Notes: a model not told the origin generated them from the letters alone. 64,000 nucleotides of DNA from Acidovorax soli (GCF_014207955.1 NZ_JACHLK010000002.1:186001-250000); one strand, 5' to 3'. Shown: positions 34,448 to 43,671, counted from the first letter of the stretch. Numbers and translations are program-made.

Positions 34448-36280
34448 ATGGCAACCATTGACATCAAGGTCCCCGACATCGGCGACTTCGACGAAGTCGG
34501 CGTCATCGAAGTGCTGGTCAAGCCCGGCGACACCATCAAGGCCGAACAGAGCCTGATCACCGTGGAGTCCGACAAGGCCTCCATGGAGATTCCTTCCAGC
34601 CACGCCGGCGTGGTCAAGGAACTCAAGGTCAAGGTCGGTGACAAGGTCGCCGAAGGCGCCGTGGTGCTGACGCTGGAAGCGGCGGACGCTGGTGCTGCAG
34701 CAGCCGCTTCGGCTCCCGCACCTGCTGCGCCAGCACCGGCCGCCGCTGCCACCCCGGCAGCCCCTGCACCGCAGGCGGCGAGCTTTGGCGGCAATGCCGA
34801 CATCGAATGCGACGTGGTCGTGCTCGGCGCCGGCCCCGGCGGCTACAGCGCCGCCTTCCGCGCGGCCGACCTGGGCCTCAAGGTCGTGCTGGTCGAGCGC
34901 TACGCCACCCTGGGCGGCGTGTGCCTGAACGTGGGCTGCATCCCATCGAAGGCGCTGCTGCACGTGGCGGCCGTCATGGACGAAGTCAGCCACATGGCCG
35001 ACCTGGGCGTGAGCTTCGGTGCGCCCACGCTCGACATCGACAAGCTGCGCGGCCACAAGGAAAAGGTCATCGGCAAGCTCACTGGCGGCCTGGCCGCCAT
35101 GGCCAAGATGCGCAAGGTCACCACCGTGCGCGGCGTGGGCCAGTTCGTCGGTGCCCACCACCTCGAAGTGGAAGAAACCGGCGGCGCCACCGGCCAGGAG
35201 AAGACCGGCAGCAAGAAGGTCATCGCCTTCAAGAACGCCGTCATCGCCGCCGGCAGCCAGGCCGTGCGCCTGCCCTTCATGCCCGACGATCCACGCGTGG
35301 TCGACTCCACCGGCGCACTGGAGTTGAAGCAGGTGCCCAAGCGCATGCTCATCCTGGGCGGCGGCATCATCGGCCTGGAAATGGGCACCGTCTACAGCAC
35401 CCTGGGCGCCCGCCTGGACGTGGTGGAAATGATGGACGGCCTGATGCAGGGCGCCGACCGCGACCTCGTCAAGGTCTGGCAGAAGATGAATGCCAAGCGC
35501 TTCGACAACATCATGCTCAAGACCAAGACGGTGGGGGCCAAGGCCACGCCCGAAGGCATCGAGGTGACGTTCGCCGCGGCGGAAGAGGGCGGCACCGCAC
35601 CCGCGCCCCAGGTCTACGATCTGGTGCTGCAGGCCGTGGGCCGCACGCCCAACGGCAAGAAGATCGCTGCCGAGAAGGCCGGCGTGGCCGTCACGGACCG
35701 CGGCTTCATCAACGTCGACATCCAGATGCGCACCAACGTGCCGCACATCTTCGCCATTGGCGACATCGTGGGCCAGCCCATGCTGGCGCACAAGGCCGTG
35801 CACGAAGCGCATGTGGCGGCCGAAGTCATCGCCGGCGAGATCCAGGGCAACAAGGAACTGGCGAGCAGCGCCTTCAATGCCCGCGTGATCCCGAGCGTCG
35901 CCTACACCGACCCCGAAGTGGCCTGGGTGGGCCTGACCGAAGACCAGGCCAAGGCCCAGGGCATCAAGGTCAAGAAGGGCCTGTTCCCCTGGACGGCCTC
36001 GGGCCGCGCCATCGCCAACGGCCGTGACGAGGGTTACACCAAGCTCTTGTTCGACGACAGCCCCGAGGCCCATGGCCACGGCAAGATCCTGGGCGGCGGC
36101 ATCGTGGGCACGCATGCCGGCGACATGATCGGCGAGATCGCGCTGGCCATCGAGATGGGGGCGGACGCAGTGGACATCGGCAAGACCATCCACCCGCACC
36201 CCACGCTGGGCGAAAGCATCGGCATGGCGGCGGAGATCGCGCATGGCAGCTGCACGGATGTGCCGCCGCAGAAGAAGTAA
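34448..36280 (+). CDS. lpdA: Dihydrolipoyl dehydrogenase (E3) with N-terminal lipoyl domain
   Basis: A 610-residue E3. Residues 1-80 are a lipoyl domain with Lys43 in [11 protein letters not shown], then an Ala/Pro linker to about residue 115. The flavoprotein follows: FAD motif [15 protein letters not shown], redox disulfide Cys159 and Cys164 ([16 protein letters not shown]), NAD motif [28 protein letters not shown], and the C-terminal HPHPTLGES with the catalytic His. Lipoyl-bearing E3 is known in Neisseria and several Burkholderiales. The lipoyl domain closely resembles the first one of aceF even at DNA level. The gene ends 27 bases before a strong terminator. Confidence 0.97.
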   Translation: MATIDIKVPDIGDFDEVGVIEVLVKPGDTIKAEQSLITVESDKASMEIPSSHAGVVKELKVKVGDKVAEGAVVLTLEAADAGAAAAASAPAPAAPAPAAAATPAAPAPQAASFGGNADIECDVVVLGAGPGGYSAAFRAADLGLKVVLVERYATLGGVCLNVGCIPSKALLHVAAVMDEVSHMADLGVSFGAPTLDIDKLRGHKEKVIGKLTGGLAAMAKMRKVTTVRGVGQFVGAHHLEVEETGGATGQEKTGSKKVIAFKNAVIAAGSQAVRLPFMPDDPRVVDSTGALELKQVPKRMLILGGGIIGLEMGTVYSTLGARLDVVEMMDGLMQGADRDLVKVWQKMNAKRFDNIMLKTKTVGAKATPEGIEVTFAAAEEGGTAPAPQVYDLVLQAVGRTPNGKKIAAEKAGVAVTDRGFINVDIQMRTNVPHIFAIGDIVGQPMLAHKAVHEAHVAAEVIAGEIQGNKELASSAFNARVIPSVAYTDPEVAWVGLTEDQAKAQGIKVKKGLFPWTASGRAIANGRDEGYTKLLFDDSPEAHGHGKILGGGIVGTHAGDMIGEIALAIEMGADAVDIGKTIHPHPTLGESIGMAAEIAHGSCTDVPPQKK

Positions 36281-36307
36281 GCAAGCCGTCAAGCAAGCTG
36301 CTCCAGC

Positions 36308-36344
36308 AAAGCCGCACACGCTTTCGGGCCTGTGCGGCTTTTTT
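36308..36344 (+). terminator. Rho-independent terminator of the pdh operon
   Basis: Stem AAAGCCGCACA (36308-36318) pairs with TGTGCGGCTTT (36331-36341) around a 12-base loop and runs into six T residues (36339-36344). It is a textbook terminator directly after lpdA. Confidence 0.93.
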
Positions 36345-36426
36345 CATGCCTGGCGAATCCGTGAACAAATCGATGCATGGACGGCTGCGCAGCCGGGCCG
36401 GCGCGGTGCCCGGTATAGGATTCGGA

Positions 36427-37338
36427 ATGGCTTTTGACCCCCGAACCATGGCATACCAGCAGCACTTCATCCGCCGGATCGGCTCCCAGCCTCCGGCCCA
36501 TGTGCGCATGACCGTCGAGGGCCACCTGGTGCACACGGCTGAACTGCAGCCCAGCCCTGGCGTGGCTGCGGACAGCCCTGGTGCGGTCTGGAAGCCCCTG
36601 CACACGAAGAAATGCCGCAATGCCTTCGAGGCCGCCATGCATGCCAATGGCCAGGAGTGGGAGCGGCTGGGCACAGGCTGGCAACTGGCCTTGCCTACTG
36701 GCGAGCCGCAGCCCGCCCAGCCACCCGATCTCCGACCTGTGAATCCGGGTCCGCTGCATGCCCTGGCCAAGGACCTGGACTTCGACTGGAGCAGCTACTT
36801 CGAATACGCGGTGTGCCGCATCGCCGAGGTCTGGGAGTGGGACAAGCCCCTGCGAGCCGCCGAACTGCAGGCCCGCATGACGCCGGTACAGATGGCCCTG
36901 TGGGCCATTGCCAATGCCGATGGCCAGATCTGCAACGGCGGCTTCTCGCAGTTCTTCTACAACAGCTATGGAGAGTTGGCCCACGAGGCACTGGATGGCT
37001 TTGAACTGCTGGGCCTCACGGAGTTTGCCGACATCCTGCGCGAGGCCTATGCCGTCTTCCCTGGCCAGCGCATCCCCAGGGACCGGGACGAGCGCGTGGC
37101 CCTCCTGGAAGCCATGGCACTCGACGAGGAGGCCACCGCGGCCCGCCTGCAGGCTGCCAGCAACGGCATCGAGCACGCCTTTGCCATCTTCAAGGGCACC
37201 GAGGACCTCTGGGACGAACTGGGCACCCGCTACTACGCCCTGATCCACCAGGACATCGGGATCCCCGGTTACAACCCGGCTTTCTACAAGCCGTTGTGCG
37301 AGGGCATCGAAGCACGGGCCCACGAGGTTTTCCGGTAG
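36427..37338 (+). CDS. DUF4375 (DMP19-like) domain protein
   Basis: A 303-residue protein. The N-terminal 110 residues are unrecognised. The C-terminal half (from about residue 125) matches the DUF4375/DMP19 family: LWAIANADGQICNGGFSQFFYNSYGELAHEALDGFELLG, with the characteristic NGGFSQFFYNS block, and LDELGTRYYALIHQD-like sequence near the end. The founding member DMP19 of Neisseria is a DNA-mimic acidic protein; other members are linked by genome context to immunity functions. The ATG at 36427 avoids overlap with the pdh terminator, which an earlier ATG at 36346 would abut. It heads a run of four small proteins of similar style. Confidence 0.72.
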   Translation: MAFDPRTMAYQQHFIRRIGSQPPAHVRMTVEGHLVHTAELQPSPGVAADSPGAVWKPLHTKKCRNAFEAAMHANGQEWERLGTGWQLALPTGEPQPAQPPDLRPVNPGPLHALAKDLDFDWSSYFEYAVCRIAEVWEWDKPLRAAELQARMTPVQMALWAIANADGQICNGGFSQFFYNSYGELAHEALDGFELLGLTEFADILREAYAVFPGQRIPRDRDERVALLEAMALDEEATAARLQAASNGIEHAFAIFKGTEDLWDELGTRYYALIHQDIGIPGYNPAFYKPLCEGIEARAHEVFR

Positions 37339-37405
37339 CCGCGCGGCGCGGCATTGCGCACAATCTGCGGATCCCGTTACATTTTCGGGCGCCTGCCGCT
37401 TCTCC

Positions 37406-38605
37406 ATGAGCTTCATCGTCCAGATCTTCGATCGCATCACGGCCACCGACGTGCCAACCGCCCAGGCTGCGTGCAAGCGCAGCCAGGTGGCCACGCCCCG
37501 GGTGGTGGCCATGCTCGACCAGTTTGTGCGCGAGGTGCAGTGCTATTACCCGCTGGCCGCCGGTGCCAACGGCGTGCCCCAGCCCCTGGTCTGGACCGAG
37601 GGCCTGCCGTTCGGGCCGCTGGACCAGTGGCCGTTGAACCTGGGCGTCGATGCGCAGGCGCTGGACGCCACCGTGCTCTCCACCCTGGGCCACGTGGCGG
37701 CCGATGCAGGCTTGCAATTGTTCGAACCGCAGAGCGGGGCGCTGTACCGGCTGGACCGCCAGGTGGTCTACGCCAACGGCACGGTCGAGCCCTTTGCCGA
37801 AAGGGCCCTGCGTGCCGACCCGCCCAAGGTGCAGGCCACGCCCGGCAGCTTTGCCCCCGCCCGGGTGCCGCACAGTCTCGACACGCTGTGCGGCGCGCTG
37901 ATGGAGCGGCTCGCGCCCCTGGGCTTCGAGGTCCACCCGCACCCGGTGAATTCGCGTGCACGCTTCGTGCAGCGCAGCTACGGGCCCACGGTGCAGGCCT
38001 TTTCCCTGCACGTGCAGCCCGAGCAAGACCGGCAGTACATCCACTGTTCCGTGGGCTGGTGGCTGCCCAGCGTGCGCGAGGCCTGGCTGGCGCGCCTGGA
38101 CGAGGTTGGCGGTCGCGAGCTGCGCAGCCGCATCAAATCCTTCATCCCGGACCACGAGCGCACGCTCAGCGACTTCCAGCAGATCCCGTGGCACCGCCAT
38201 CCCCGCCTGGGCCAGAACGAGCTGCGCAGCGCGCAAGACCTCGATGAATACGCCCGGGCCCTGGCCTTCTGGGCCGCCGAGCGCGCCATCCTCTGGCAGG
38301 ACGCGCCCAAGGACATGGCTGCGTTGGGCAAGCTGATGTTGTCGGTCGACCAGTTGAACCGCATTCTCAAGGACGGCGAGAGCGGCGTGCATGGCGCGTT
38401 CTGCCTGCAGGAGCAGATGGCCCTGCTGGTGCTGGCCCTGCACTGCAGAACGCCGCTGCGCGATGTCTGGGTCGAAACCCTGCGCCACCGCCAGCGCGTG
38501 ACCCAGCATGTGCAGTGGAAGCCCGTCAGCGGCAACGATGGCAATGCCCTGTTCGAGGGCATCCTGCAAAGCCTGGTCGGGCGGCCGCCTGTGCTGGGTG
38601 CGTGA
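37406..38605 (+). CDS. Hypothetical protein (399 aa), possible immunity-type
   Basis: I do not recognise this 399-residue protein. It has no signal peptide or membrane segment and is of ordinary codon use for the window. It is rich in Trp, Leu and Gln and has three visible parts: an N-terminal region with LVWTEGLPFGPLDQWPLNLG, a central region (QRSYGPTVQAFSLHVQPEQDR, IHCSVGWWLPSVREAWLARLDEVGG), and a helical C-terminus. The flanking genes are DUF4375 and DUF4274 proteins, both families found near polymorphic toxins. An immunity or anti-toxin role is possible only by context; there is no toxin gene beside it. Confidence 0.7.
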   Translation: MSFIVQIFDRITATDVPTAQAACKRSQVATPRVVAMLDQFVREVQCYYPLAAGANGVPQPLVWTEGLPFGPLDQWPLNLGVDAQALDATVLSTLGHVAADAGLQLFEPQSGALYRLDRQVVYANGTVEPFAERALRADPPKVQATPGSFAPARVPHSLDTLCGALMERLAPLGFEVHPHPVNSRARFVQRSYGPTVQAFSLHVQPEQDRQYIHCSVGWWLPSVREAWLARLDEVGGRELRSRIKSFIPDHERTLSDFQQIPWHRHPRLGQNELRSAQDLDEYARALAFWAAERAILWQDAPKDMAALGKLMLSVDQLNRILKDGESGVHGAFCLQEQMALLVLALHCRTPLRDVWVETLRHRQRVTQHVQWKPVSGNDGNALFEGILQSLVGRPPVLGA

Positions 38606-38624
38606 TCCCCCCTTTATCAACAAC

Positions 38625-39137
38625 ATGACCTCTGAAAACGACATCGATACCCGCGTCCGGGCCATCGTCCAGGCCTACCTGGCCGAAGCCTCTCCCGCTG
38701 CCTGGCATGTCTATGCTGCGCGCTCCAACTACGGTGACAACCTGCCGTTGCTGCAGTGGCTGGTGGACCAGCCCGCGCTGGACCGGGGCACGGCGCTGCT
38801 GATCTATTGGTACCTGGGCGCTGCCTGGCATGTGCAGTTCACCTCGGCAGAACAGGCACTCAGCCCTGAAACCTTCACGCTGCTGCGCCGCATCGAGGAG
38901 CGCTATGCAGCGGGCTTCTACCGCACGGGCAACATCGGGTTCGATCCGTACACCTCCGAAGGCGGCCGGCCCGACGACTACCCCAAGGTGCCGGTGGTGC
39001 GGCCCGTGCCTGCCCTCATGCTGGAGCCGGTCAACGGCAGCGAGTTGGTCGATCTGCACCCGGAAGGCTTTGACGAGGGGTTGCCGATGGATGTGGCGGT
39101 GGCGATCTATGCGCTGTTCGAGGACCACGAAGGCTGA
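38625..39137 (+). CDS. DUF4274 domain protein
   Basis: A 170-residue cytosolic protein. The family pattern is visible at residues 25-70: WHVYAARSNYGDNLPLLQWLVDQPALDRGTALLIYWYLGA, in which a Trp-rich start, an N-x-G-D-N-like turn and DxGTALLIYW recur in DUF4274 members. The rest (IEERYAAGFYRTGNIGFDPY onward) is predicted helical. It lies 19 bases after the 399-residue gene and 43 bases before the DUF2199 gene, so it is probably co-transcribed. Function is unknown. Confidence 0.72.
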   Translation: MTSENDIDTRVRAIVQAYLAEASPAAWHVYAARSNYGDNLPLLQWLVDQPALDRGTALLIYWYLGAAWHVQFTSAEQALSPETFTLLRRIEERYAAGFYRTGNIGFDPYTSEGGRPDDYPKVPVVRPVPALMLEPVNGSELVDLHPEGFDEGLPMDVAVAIYALFEDHEG

Positions 39138-39180
39138 GTCCTCTGTCGCTTGCCTGAAGCTCACCGGAAAAGGCCACCGC

Positions 39181-39762
39181 ATGCCCTCCGATACCTCCCT
39201 TCCCAAGCCACACGGACACCTTGCAACGGGTGAGCGTGCTGCCGAGGCGCAGCAGGTCTGCCCGTCCTGCGGGATGGTCCACAGTGTGTTGTCGGGCTCC
39301 ATTCCGGTGTCCCTGCCGACGCAGGCTGCCATGGTCCCGCAGGCGGAACGCGAGGAGCGCATCTGGACGAATGGCGAGCTGTGCGTCGTGGACGATGAGC
39401 GCTTTTACCTGTACGGCTCGGTGGTGCTGTCCATCCACGGCCATGCCGAGGAATTTTCCTGGGGTGCCTGGGCCGAAGTGAGCGAGGCGCACTTCATGGC
39501 CTGCCAGGACCTGATGGCGGTGCAAGGCCGGGAGGCCACGGCCCCGCTGGCCGCGGCTCTGGGCACGGACATTCCTTTCTACCCCGTGACGCTCGGCCTG
39601 CCGCTCCAGGTGCACCTTCAGCCGCTGGGCCTGCGGCCCTTGTTTCGCCTGGATGCGGGGGAGCATCCGCTGGTTCTCGATCAGGCGGGCGGTGTGCCCC
39701 CGGAGCGCATCCACGCCATCCGGGCTTGGCTGGCATCGCTCAAGGCGGGTTCAGCCGGGTGA
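39181..39762 (+). CDS. DUF2199 domain protein
   Basis: A 193-residue cytosolic protein. A C-x2-C pair in VCPSCGMVH near residue 27 resembles a half zinc-knuckle at the start of DUF2199 proteins. The family blocks CVVDDERFYLYGSVVLSIHGHAEEFSWGAWAEVSEAHF and LGLPLQVHLQPLGLRPLFRLD follow. The ATG at 39181 is chosen because upstream sequence in this frame overlaps the DUF4274 gene. It is the last of four similar small genes and converges on a Bug-type receptor gene with 25 bases between the stops. Confidence 0.75.
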   Translation: MPSDTSLPKPHGHLATGERAAEAQQVCPSCGMVHSVLSGSIPVSLPTQAAMVPQAEREERIWTNGELCVVDDERFYLYGSVVLSIHGHAEEFSWGAWAEVSEAHFMACQDLMAVQGREATAPLAAALGTDIPFYPVTLGLPLQVHLQPLGLRPLFRLDAGEHPLVLDQAGGVPPERIHAIRAWLASLKAGSAG

Positions 39763-39787
39763 TCGATGAGGGGCAGTCCCCAGCCCC

Positions 39788-40774
39788 TCAATCCGCCGTC
39801 AGCCCCAGCCGCTTCACCACCGGCTCCCAGCGCACCATCTCCTGGTTCAGCGTGGCCTGCGCCTGCGCGCTGGTGGTGCCCAGGGCCGTCACGTCGCTGT
39901 TCTGCAGCTTGGCACGCACGTCTGGCAGCTTCATCACCTCCTGCGCCCGTTTCGCCAGTTCGGCGATCACGGCGGGTGGTGTGGCCTTGGGCGCCTGCAG
40001 CACCAGCCGAAAGCTCACGTCCAGGCCGGGCTGCTGCAGGGCCTGGGCCAGCGTGGGTACCTCGGGCGCCAACGGCGATGGAGTGGCAGAGGAGACGGCC
40101 AGCGCGGCGAGCTTGCCGGCGCGTACATGCGGCAGCACGGTGGGCGTGGCCAGGAAGCCGCACTGCACCTCGCCGGCCAGAACCGCCTGCGTGGCGGGCG
40201 CGGGGCCGCGGTAAGGGATGTGCTCCATGCGCGTCTTGGCCGCATCCAGGAACATCTCGGTCGCCAGGTGGCCGGGCACCCCCGGGCCGCCGGAGCCGTA
40301 CATGATGCGCTCGGTCTTGCTCTTGGCCACCAGCTCGCCCACCGTCTTCACGCCCACCGAGGGGTGGCACACCAGCATCTGCGAGAAGCTGCCGATGATG
40401 GAGACGTTCACCAGATCGGTCTTGGGATCGAAATCGCGGTTCTTGTAGATGTGCGGGTTCACCGTGAGCACGGTGTCCGGGCTCAGGACCAGCGTGGCAC
40501 CGTCGGGTTCGGCCTTGGCCGCCGCCATGGCGGCCAGGTTGTTGCCGGCCCCGGGGCGGTTGTCCACGACCACGGGCTGCTTGACCAGTTTGCCCAACTG
40601 GTCGGCGAACAGCCGTGCCGTGATGTCCGACGGGGCGCCGGGCGGCGAGCCCACGAAAAGGCGCACGGGGCCTGCGGGCCAGGCCTGGGCCAATGCGGCG
40701 CAGGGTGACAGGGTGGCCAGTGCGAGGAGGCCGATGGCACCCGCGCTGCGGATCGTCTTGGTGGAAATGCCCAT
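39788..40774 (-). CDS. Bug family (tripartite tricarboxylate transporter) substrate-binding protein
   Basis: A 328-residue periplasmic receptor. A signal peptide (MGISTKTIRSAGAIGLLALATLSPCAALAQA) precedes WPAGPVRLFVGSPPGAPSDITARLFADQL, the Bug signature, and VVVDNRPGAGNNLAA. These proteins bind carboxylates, amino acids or other small acids and are hugely expanded in Comamonadaceae, usually without adjacent TctA/TctB membrane genes, as here. It lies 23 bases downstream of a Peripla_BP_6 receptor gene on the same strand, an unusual pairing of two receptors without a transporter. The ligand is unknown. Confidence 0.88.
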   Translation of the reverse strand: MGISTKTIRSAGAIGLLALATLSPCAALAQAWPAGPVRLFVGSPPGAPSDITARLFADQLGKLVKQPVVVDNRPGAGNNLAAMAAAKAEPDGATLVLSPDTVLTVNPHIYKNRDFDPKTDLVNVSIIGSFSQMLVCHPSVGVKTVGELVAKSKTERIMYGSGGPGVPGHLATEMFLDAAKTRMEHIPYRGPAPATQAVLAGEVQCGFLATPTVLPHVRAGKLAALAVSSATPSPLAPEVPTLAQALQQPGLDVSFRLVLQAPKATPPAVIAELAKRAQEVMKLPDVRAKLQNSDVTALGTTSAQAQATLNQEMVRWEPVVKRLGLTAD

Positions 40775-40797
40775 GAAAGCTTGCTCCTTGTTGGTGC

Positions 40798-41916
40798 TCA
40801 GTACATCAGCTGGCCGCGGCGGTTCACGACACCGATGTCCACCCACTGCGTGCCGATATTCTGGCCATTGGTGAAATCCAGCGGCAGGCCACCCAGGTCC
40901 ATGCGCAACTGGCGCAGCGCGGCCGTGACCTTCTCGGGCGTGGGGGATGCGCCGGCGCGGGTGATCGCCTCGACCGCCACCTGGGCGGCCACGTAGCCCG
41001 TGAGGTGCGGGTTGGACGGCTCGGATTTCGGGTAGGAGGTGCGCATGGCCGCCCGGAAGTCCCGCGTCAGCCGCGTCTTGTCGGCCGAGGCGTTGGGCAG
41101 CACCTGGGCCACACCGACGCCGATGGCCGACTCCAGCGGCGTCTTTTCCATGATGGCCTCGGCCGGCACATAGGACATGCCGTAGATGGGCGTGCGGTCG
41201 GTGGCCGCGCGCACGTCGCGTACCAGCGCGGCGCCGCTGTTGCGCACCAGCACCATCACATAGGCCTGCGCGCCCGTCGCCTGCAAGGCCTTGGCCGTGC
41301 CGGCAAGCGCCTCGCCGACGGGCGGCACCGGCACGCGGCCGAGCACATCGAGCTTGAGTTCCGCCGCGGCTTCGTTGAAGTGGCCCAGGCCGCTCTTGCC
41401 CATGGGGTTGTCCTGGTGGGCGACCGACACCTTGCGGATGCCCAGCGTGGACAGGTGCTGCAGGATATGGCGGATCTGCGCGCGGTCGCCCGCGCTCACA
41501 TGGAAGATCCAGGGGCTGCCGGGGCTGCGCATGGCCTCGGCACCTGGTGTCGCGCCGATGGCCGGTATCTTCACGCGCTCCAGCACCTTGCTCGACTGCA
41601 AGGCCAGCACATTGGCCGAGCCGAACAGGTTGATGAAGGCCAGCGGCTTGTCCTGTGCGGCGATGCTCTCGACCAGGCGCACGGTCTCTTCGGGCTTGTA
41701 CTGGTCGTCCTCGTGCACAAAGCGGATCTTCTGTCCGTTCACACCGCCCTTGGCGTTCACGGCGTTGAAATACGCCATGGCCCCCTCGTAGTTGCCCACC
41801 GCCGTGACGGCCAGTGGCCCCTTGGTGGGCGAAACCTGGGCGATCACGATCTCGGCATGGGCGGCGGCTGCCTGCACAGCCGCATATAAGATCAAGGCAC
41901 GAACGAACAAAGGCAC
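40798..41916 (-). CDS. ABC transporter substrate-binding protein, branched-chain amino acid type (Peripla_BP_6)
   Basis: A 372-residue periplasmic receptor. The signal is MPLFVRALILYAAVQAAAAHA, followed by EIVIAQVSPTKGPLAVTAVGNYEGAMAYFNAVNAKGGVNG, the first lobe of the Leu/Ile/Val-binding fold. Blocks such as RKVSVAHQDNPMGKSGLGHF and the C-terminal hinge PLDFTNGQNIGTQWVDIGVV agree. In Comamonadaceae many such receptors are orphans. No permease or ATPase is nearby. It is divergent from a MarR gene across 93 bases that contain a palindrome, so MarR control is likely. The ligand may be an aromatic acid or amino acid, which is a guess. Confidence 0.87.
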   Translation of the reverse strand: MPLFVRALILYAAVQAAAAHAEIVIAQVSPTKGPLAVTAVGNYEGAMAYFNAVNAKGGVNGQKIRFVHEDDQYKPEETVRLVESIAAQDKPLAFINLFGSANVLALQSSKVLERVKIPAIGATPGAEAMRSPGSPWIFHVSAGDRAQIRHILQHLSTLGIRKVSVAHQDNPMGKSGLGHFNEAAAELKLDVLGRVPVPPVGEALAGTAKALQATGAQAYVMVLVRNSGAALVRDVRAATDRTPIYGMSYVPAEAIMEKTPLESAIGVGVAQVLPNASADKTRLTRDFRAAMRTSYPKSEPSNPHLTGYVAAQVAVEAITRAGASPTPEKVTAALRQLRMDLGGLPLDFTNGQNIGTQWVDIGVVNRRGQLMY

Positions 41917-41950
41917 AGGCTGTCTCCAGTGGCATAGGGAACTCTTTGCG

Positions 41951-41960
41951 AAGAATTCTT
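41951..41960. promoter_or_regulatory. Candidate MarR operator
   Basis: AAGAATTCTT is a perfect 10-bp palindrome in the middle of the divergent region between the ABC receptor gene and the MarR gene, the usual place for a MarR site. No second copy is seen in this region. Confidence 0.4.
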
Positions 41961-42009
41961 AGGCCTGGGCCAATGGTTCATCTAATGAAGAAAAGAGGAG
42001 ACATTCCGA

Positions 42010-42522
42010 ATGTTGCGCAATCCCCGTGTGCCGGACGATTTCGTGAACTACCGGCTGCAGCGGCTGTACGCATTGGCCGGCGCGCCCGTGGTGCGCCTGT
42101 GCGAAGGGCGCTATGGCGTGACGCGGCGTGAATTCCGGCTGCTGTGCCTGGTGGTCGATGGCGGCCCGGTATCGCCTTCGCGCCTGAGCGAGCTGGCGCA
42201 CCTGGACCTGGCGCGCGCCTCGCGCGTCATCGCGGCCCTGGCCAAGAAGCGGCTGGTGCGCCGCGAAGTGCAGGATGGCGACCGCCGTTTCGCGCTCGTG
42301 GCCGCTACGCGCGAAGGCGTGGCGCTGCACCAGGAGCTGTTCCCGCAGATCGCCAGCATCAACCAGGGGGTGGTGTCGGTGCTGGATGCGGGGCAGGTGA
42401 AGGCGCTGGACCAGATCCTGTCGGTCCTCACACGCCATGCGGAAGTGATGAACAGTTCCATCGTGCTCGACGTGGGTGCGGACCGCCAGCGTGGGCGGCG
42501 CAGCCTCGACGACATGATGTGA
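42010..42522 (+). CDS. MarR family transcriptional regulator
   Basis: A 170-residue winged-helix regulator. Helical dimerisation ends flank the DNA-binding part: RREFRLLCLVVDGGPVSPSR, LSELAHLDLARASRVIAALA and the wing LVRREVQDGDRRFALVAATREG, which is the MarR signature. AGGAG precedes the ATG. It is divergent from the ABC receptor gene and probably controls it and itself. It converges on an EamA exporter gene with nine bases between the stops. The effector is unknown. Confidence 0.93.
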   Translation: MLRNPRVPDDFVNYRLQRLYALAGAPVVRLCEGRYGVTRREFRLLCLVVDGGPVSPSRLSELAHLDLARASRVIAALAKKRLVRREVQDGDRRFALVAATREGVALHQELFPQIASINQGVVSVLDAGQVKALDQILSVLTRHAEVMNSSIVLDVGADRQRGRRSLDDMM

Positions 42523-42531
42523 CTGCGGCCC

Positions 42532-43506
42532 TCAGCCGGCCTTGCTGGCCGCCAGTCCTTGCGGCAGGTCTGCCGTGGGCGATGTCGCGGGCTTGCTGCG
42601 CTTGCTGATCAGCAGCACCCCCGCCAGCACCAGCCCGGCGCCCGCCATCTGCCACCACGACAGCGGCTCGTTGAGCAGCCAGCAGCCAAAGAAGATGGTC
42701 AGCATGGGCCCCAGGTTGCCGATCAGTGCCGTGCGGGCCGCACCGATGCGGCGGATGGCGGCCGAGGTCATGAACACCGGCAGCACCGTGGAGAAGACCG
42801 CCATGCCCAGCGCATGCAGGTACACGGGCGCGGGCTGCGCCAGGGCGGCAACGGGCTGGGTCGCCACAAAGTGCGCCAGCGTCGCCACGGTGGACACCAG
42901 CATCGCCAGCGCCGTGAAGCGCGCCGCACCCAGGGCGCGGATGGCCGATTCGCTGCCCGCCTGGTAGAAGGCGTACGAGACGGCCGAGCCAAAGACGAAG
43001 CCCGCGCCGATGAGCACGGCCCGGGCGTCACCCGCCACATGCAGGTCGTGCGCAAAGGCCAGGCCGATGCCCGCGTAGGACAGCAGCAGCGAGCCGAATT
43101 CGCGCTTTGAGGCCCGCTTGCCCATGAAGAGCACACCGATCACGATGGTGAGCGTGGGGTACATGAACAGGATCAGCCGCTCCAGGCTGGCGCTGATGTA
43201 CTGCAGGCCGATGAAGTCGAGGATGCTGGCACCGTAGTAGCCCAGCAGGCCCAGGGCGGCGACCAGCGCCCAATCGCGCCGGGTCAGCGGTGCCAGGCTG
43301 CGGCTGGCACGCCAGCCCACCCAGGCGAACACCGGCAGCGAGAACGCCATGCGCAGTGCCAGCAGGGTGACCGAGTCGACCGGCGTGGCCTGGGGCACGG
43401 CGTAGGCCAGTTTCACGAAGATGGCCTTGAACGAGAAGCCCAGGGCGGCCAGGACGGCCAGGGCCAGGCCGATGCGTTCGGCGGGCCAGTGTTTCCAGGA
43501 GGACAT
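42532..43506 (-). CDS. DMT family transporter (EamA type)
   Basis: A 324-residue inner-membrane protein with ten predicted helices arranged as two EamA repeats. The first repeat starts LALAVLAALGFSFKAIFVKLAYA, and the second starts near VLIGAGFVFGSAVSYAFYQAGSE. Conserved EamA features such as FMYPTLTIVIGVLFMGKR and IGNLGPMLTIFFGCWLLNEPLS close each repeat. Such proteins export amino acids, metabolites or drugs. The LysR gene 165 bases away is divergent and is its likely regulator. The region between them (43507-43671) holds no gene but has the repeated ATGCATGCATGC stretch at 43551-43562. Confidence 0.92.
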   Translation of the reverse strand: MSSWKHWPAERIGLALAVLAALGFSFKAIFVKLAYAVPQATPVDSVTLLALRMAFSLPVFAWVGWRASRSLAPLTRRDWALVAALGLLGYYGASILDFIGLQYISASLERLILFMYPTLTIVIGVLFMGKRASKREFGSLLLSYAGIGLAFAHDLHVAGDARAVLIGAGFVFGSAVSYAFYQAGSESAIRALGAARFTALAMLVSTVATLAHFVATQPVAALAQPAPVYLHALGMAVFSTVLPVFMTSAAIRRIGAARTALIGNLGPMLTIFFGCWLLNEPLSWWQMAGAGLVLAGVLLISKRSKPATSPTADLPQGLAASKAG

Positions 43507-43671
43507 GGGGAAGCGTGGGAGAGGGTTGGCATGCGCTCACCGCGAACGGTATGCATGCATGCGATAGAGCCAATTAATGAGTGTGGCCATGGTGCACTGG
43601 GATGTTGCAGGGCACAATTGCTATTCCCGCAAGCATGTGTTCGTTTATGACGAACGCTGGTGTGCCGCCCC

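Noticed and set aside
32732..36319. A 1195-codon open frame antisense to aceF and lpdA
   Set aside because: It is a shadow of high-GC codon usage; the protein is His/Gly/Val-rich low complexity and lies opposite two complete, well-identified genes.
36346..36426. An earlier start for the DUF4375 protein
   Set aside because: It would begin two bases after the T-run of the pdh terminator and adds a poorly conserved, basic leader.
43551..43562. ATGCATGCATGC as a microsatellite of interest
   Set aside because: Only three units long and within a LysR-type intergenic region; too short to suggest phase variation.
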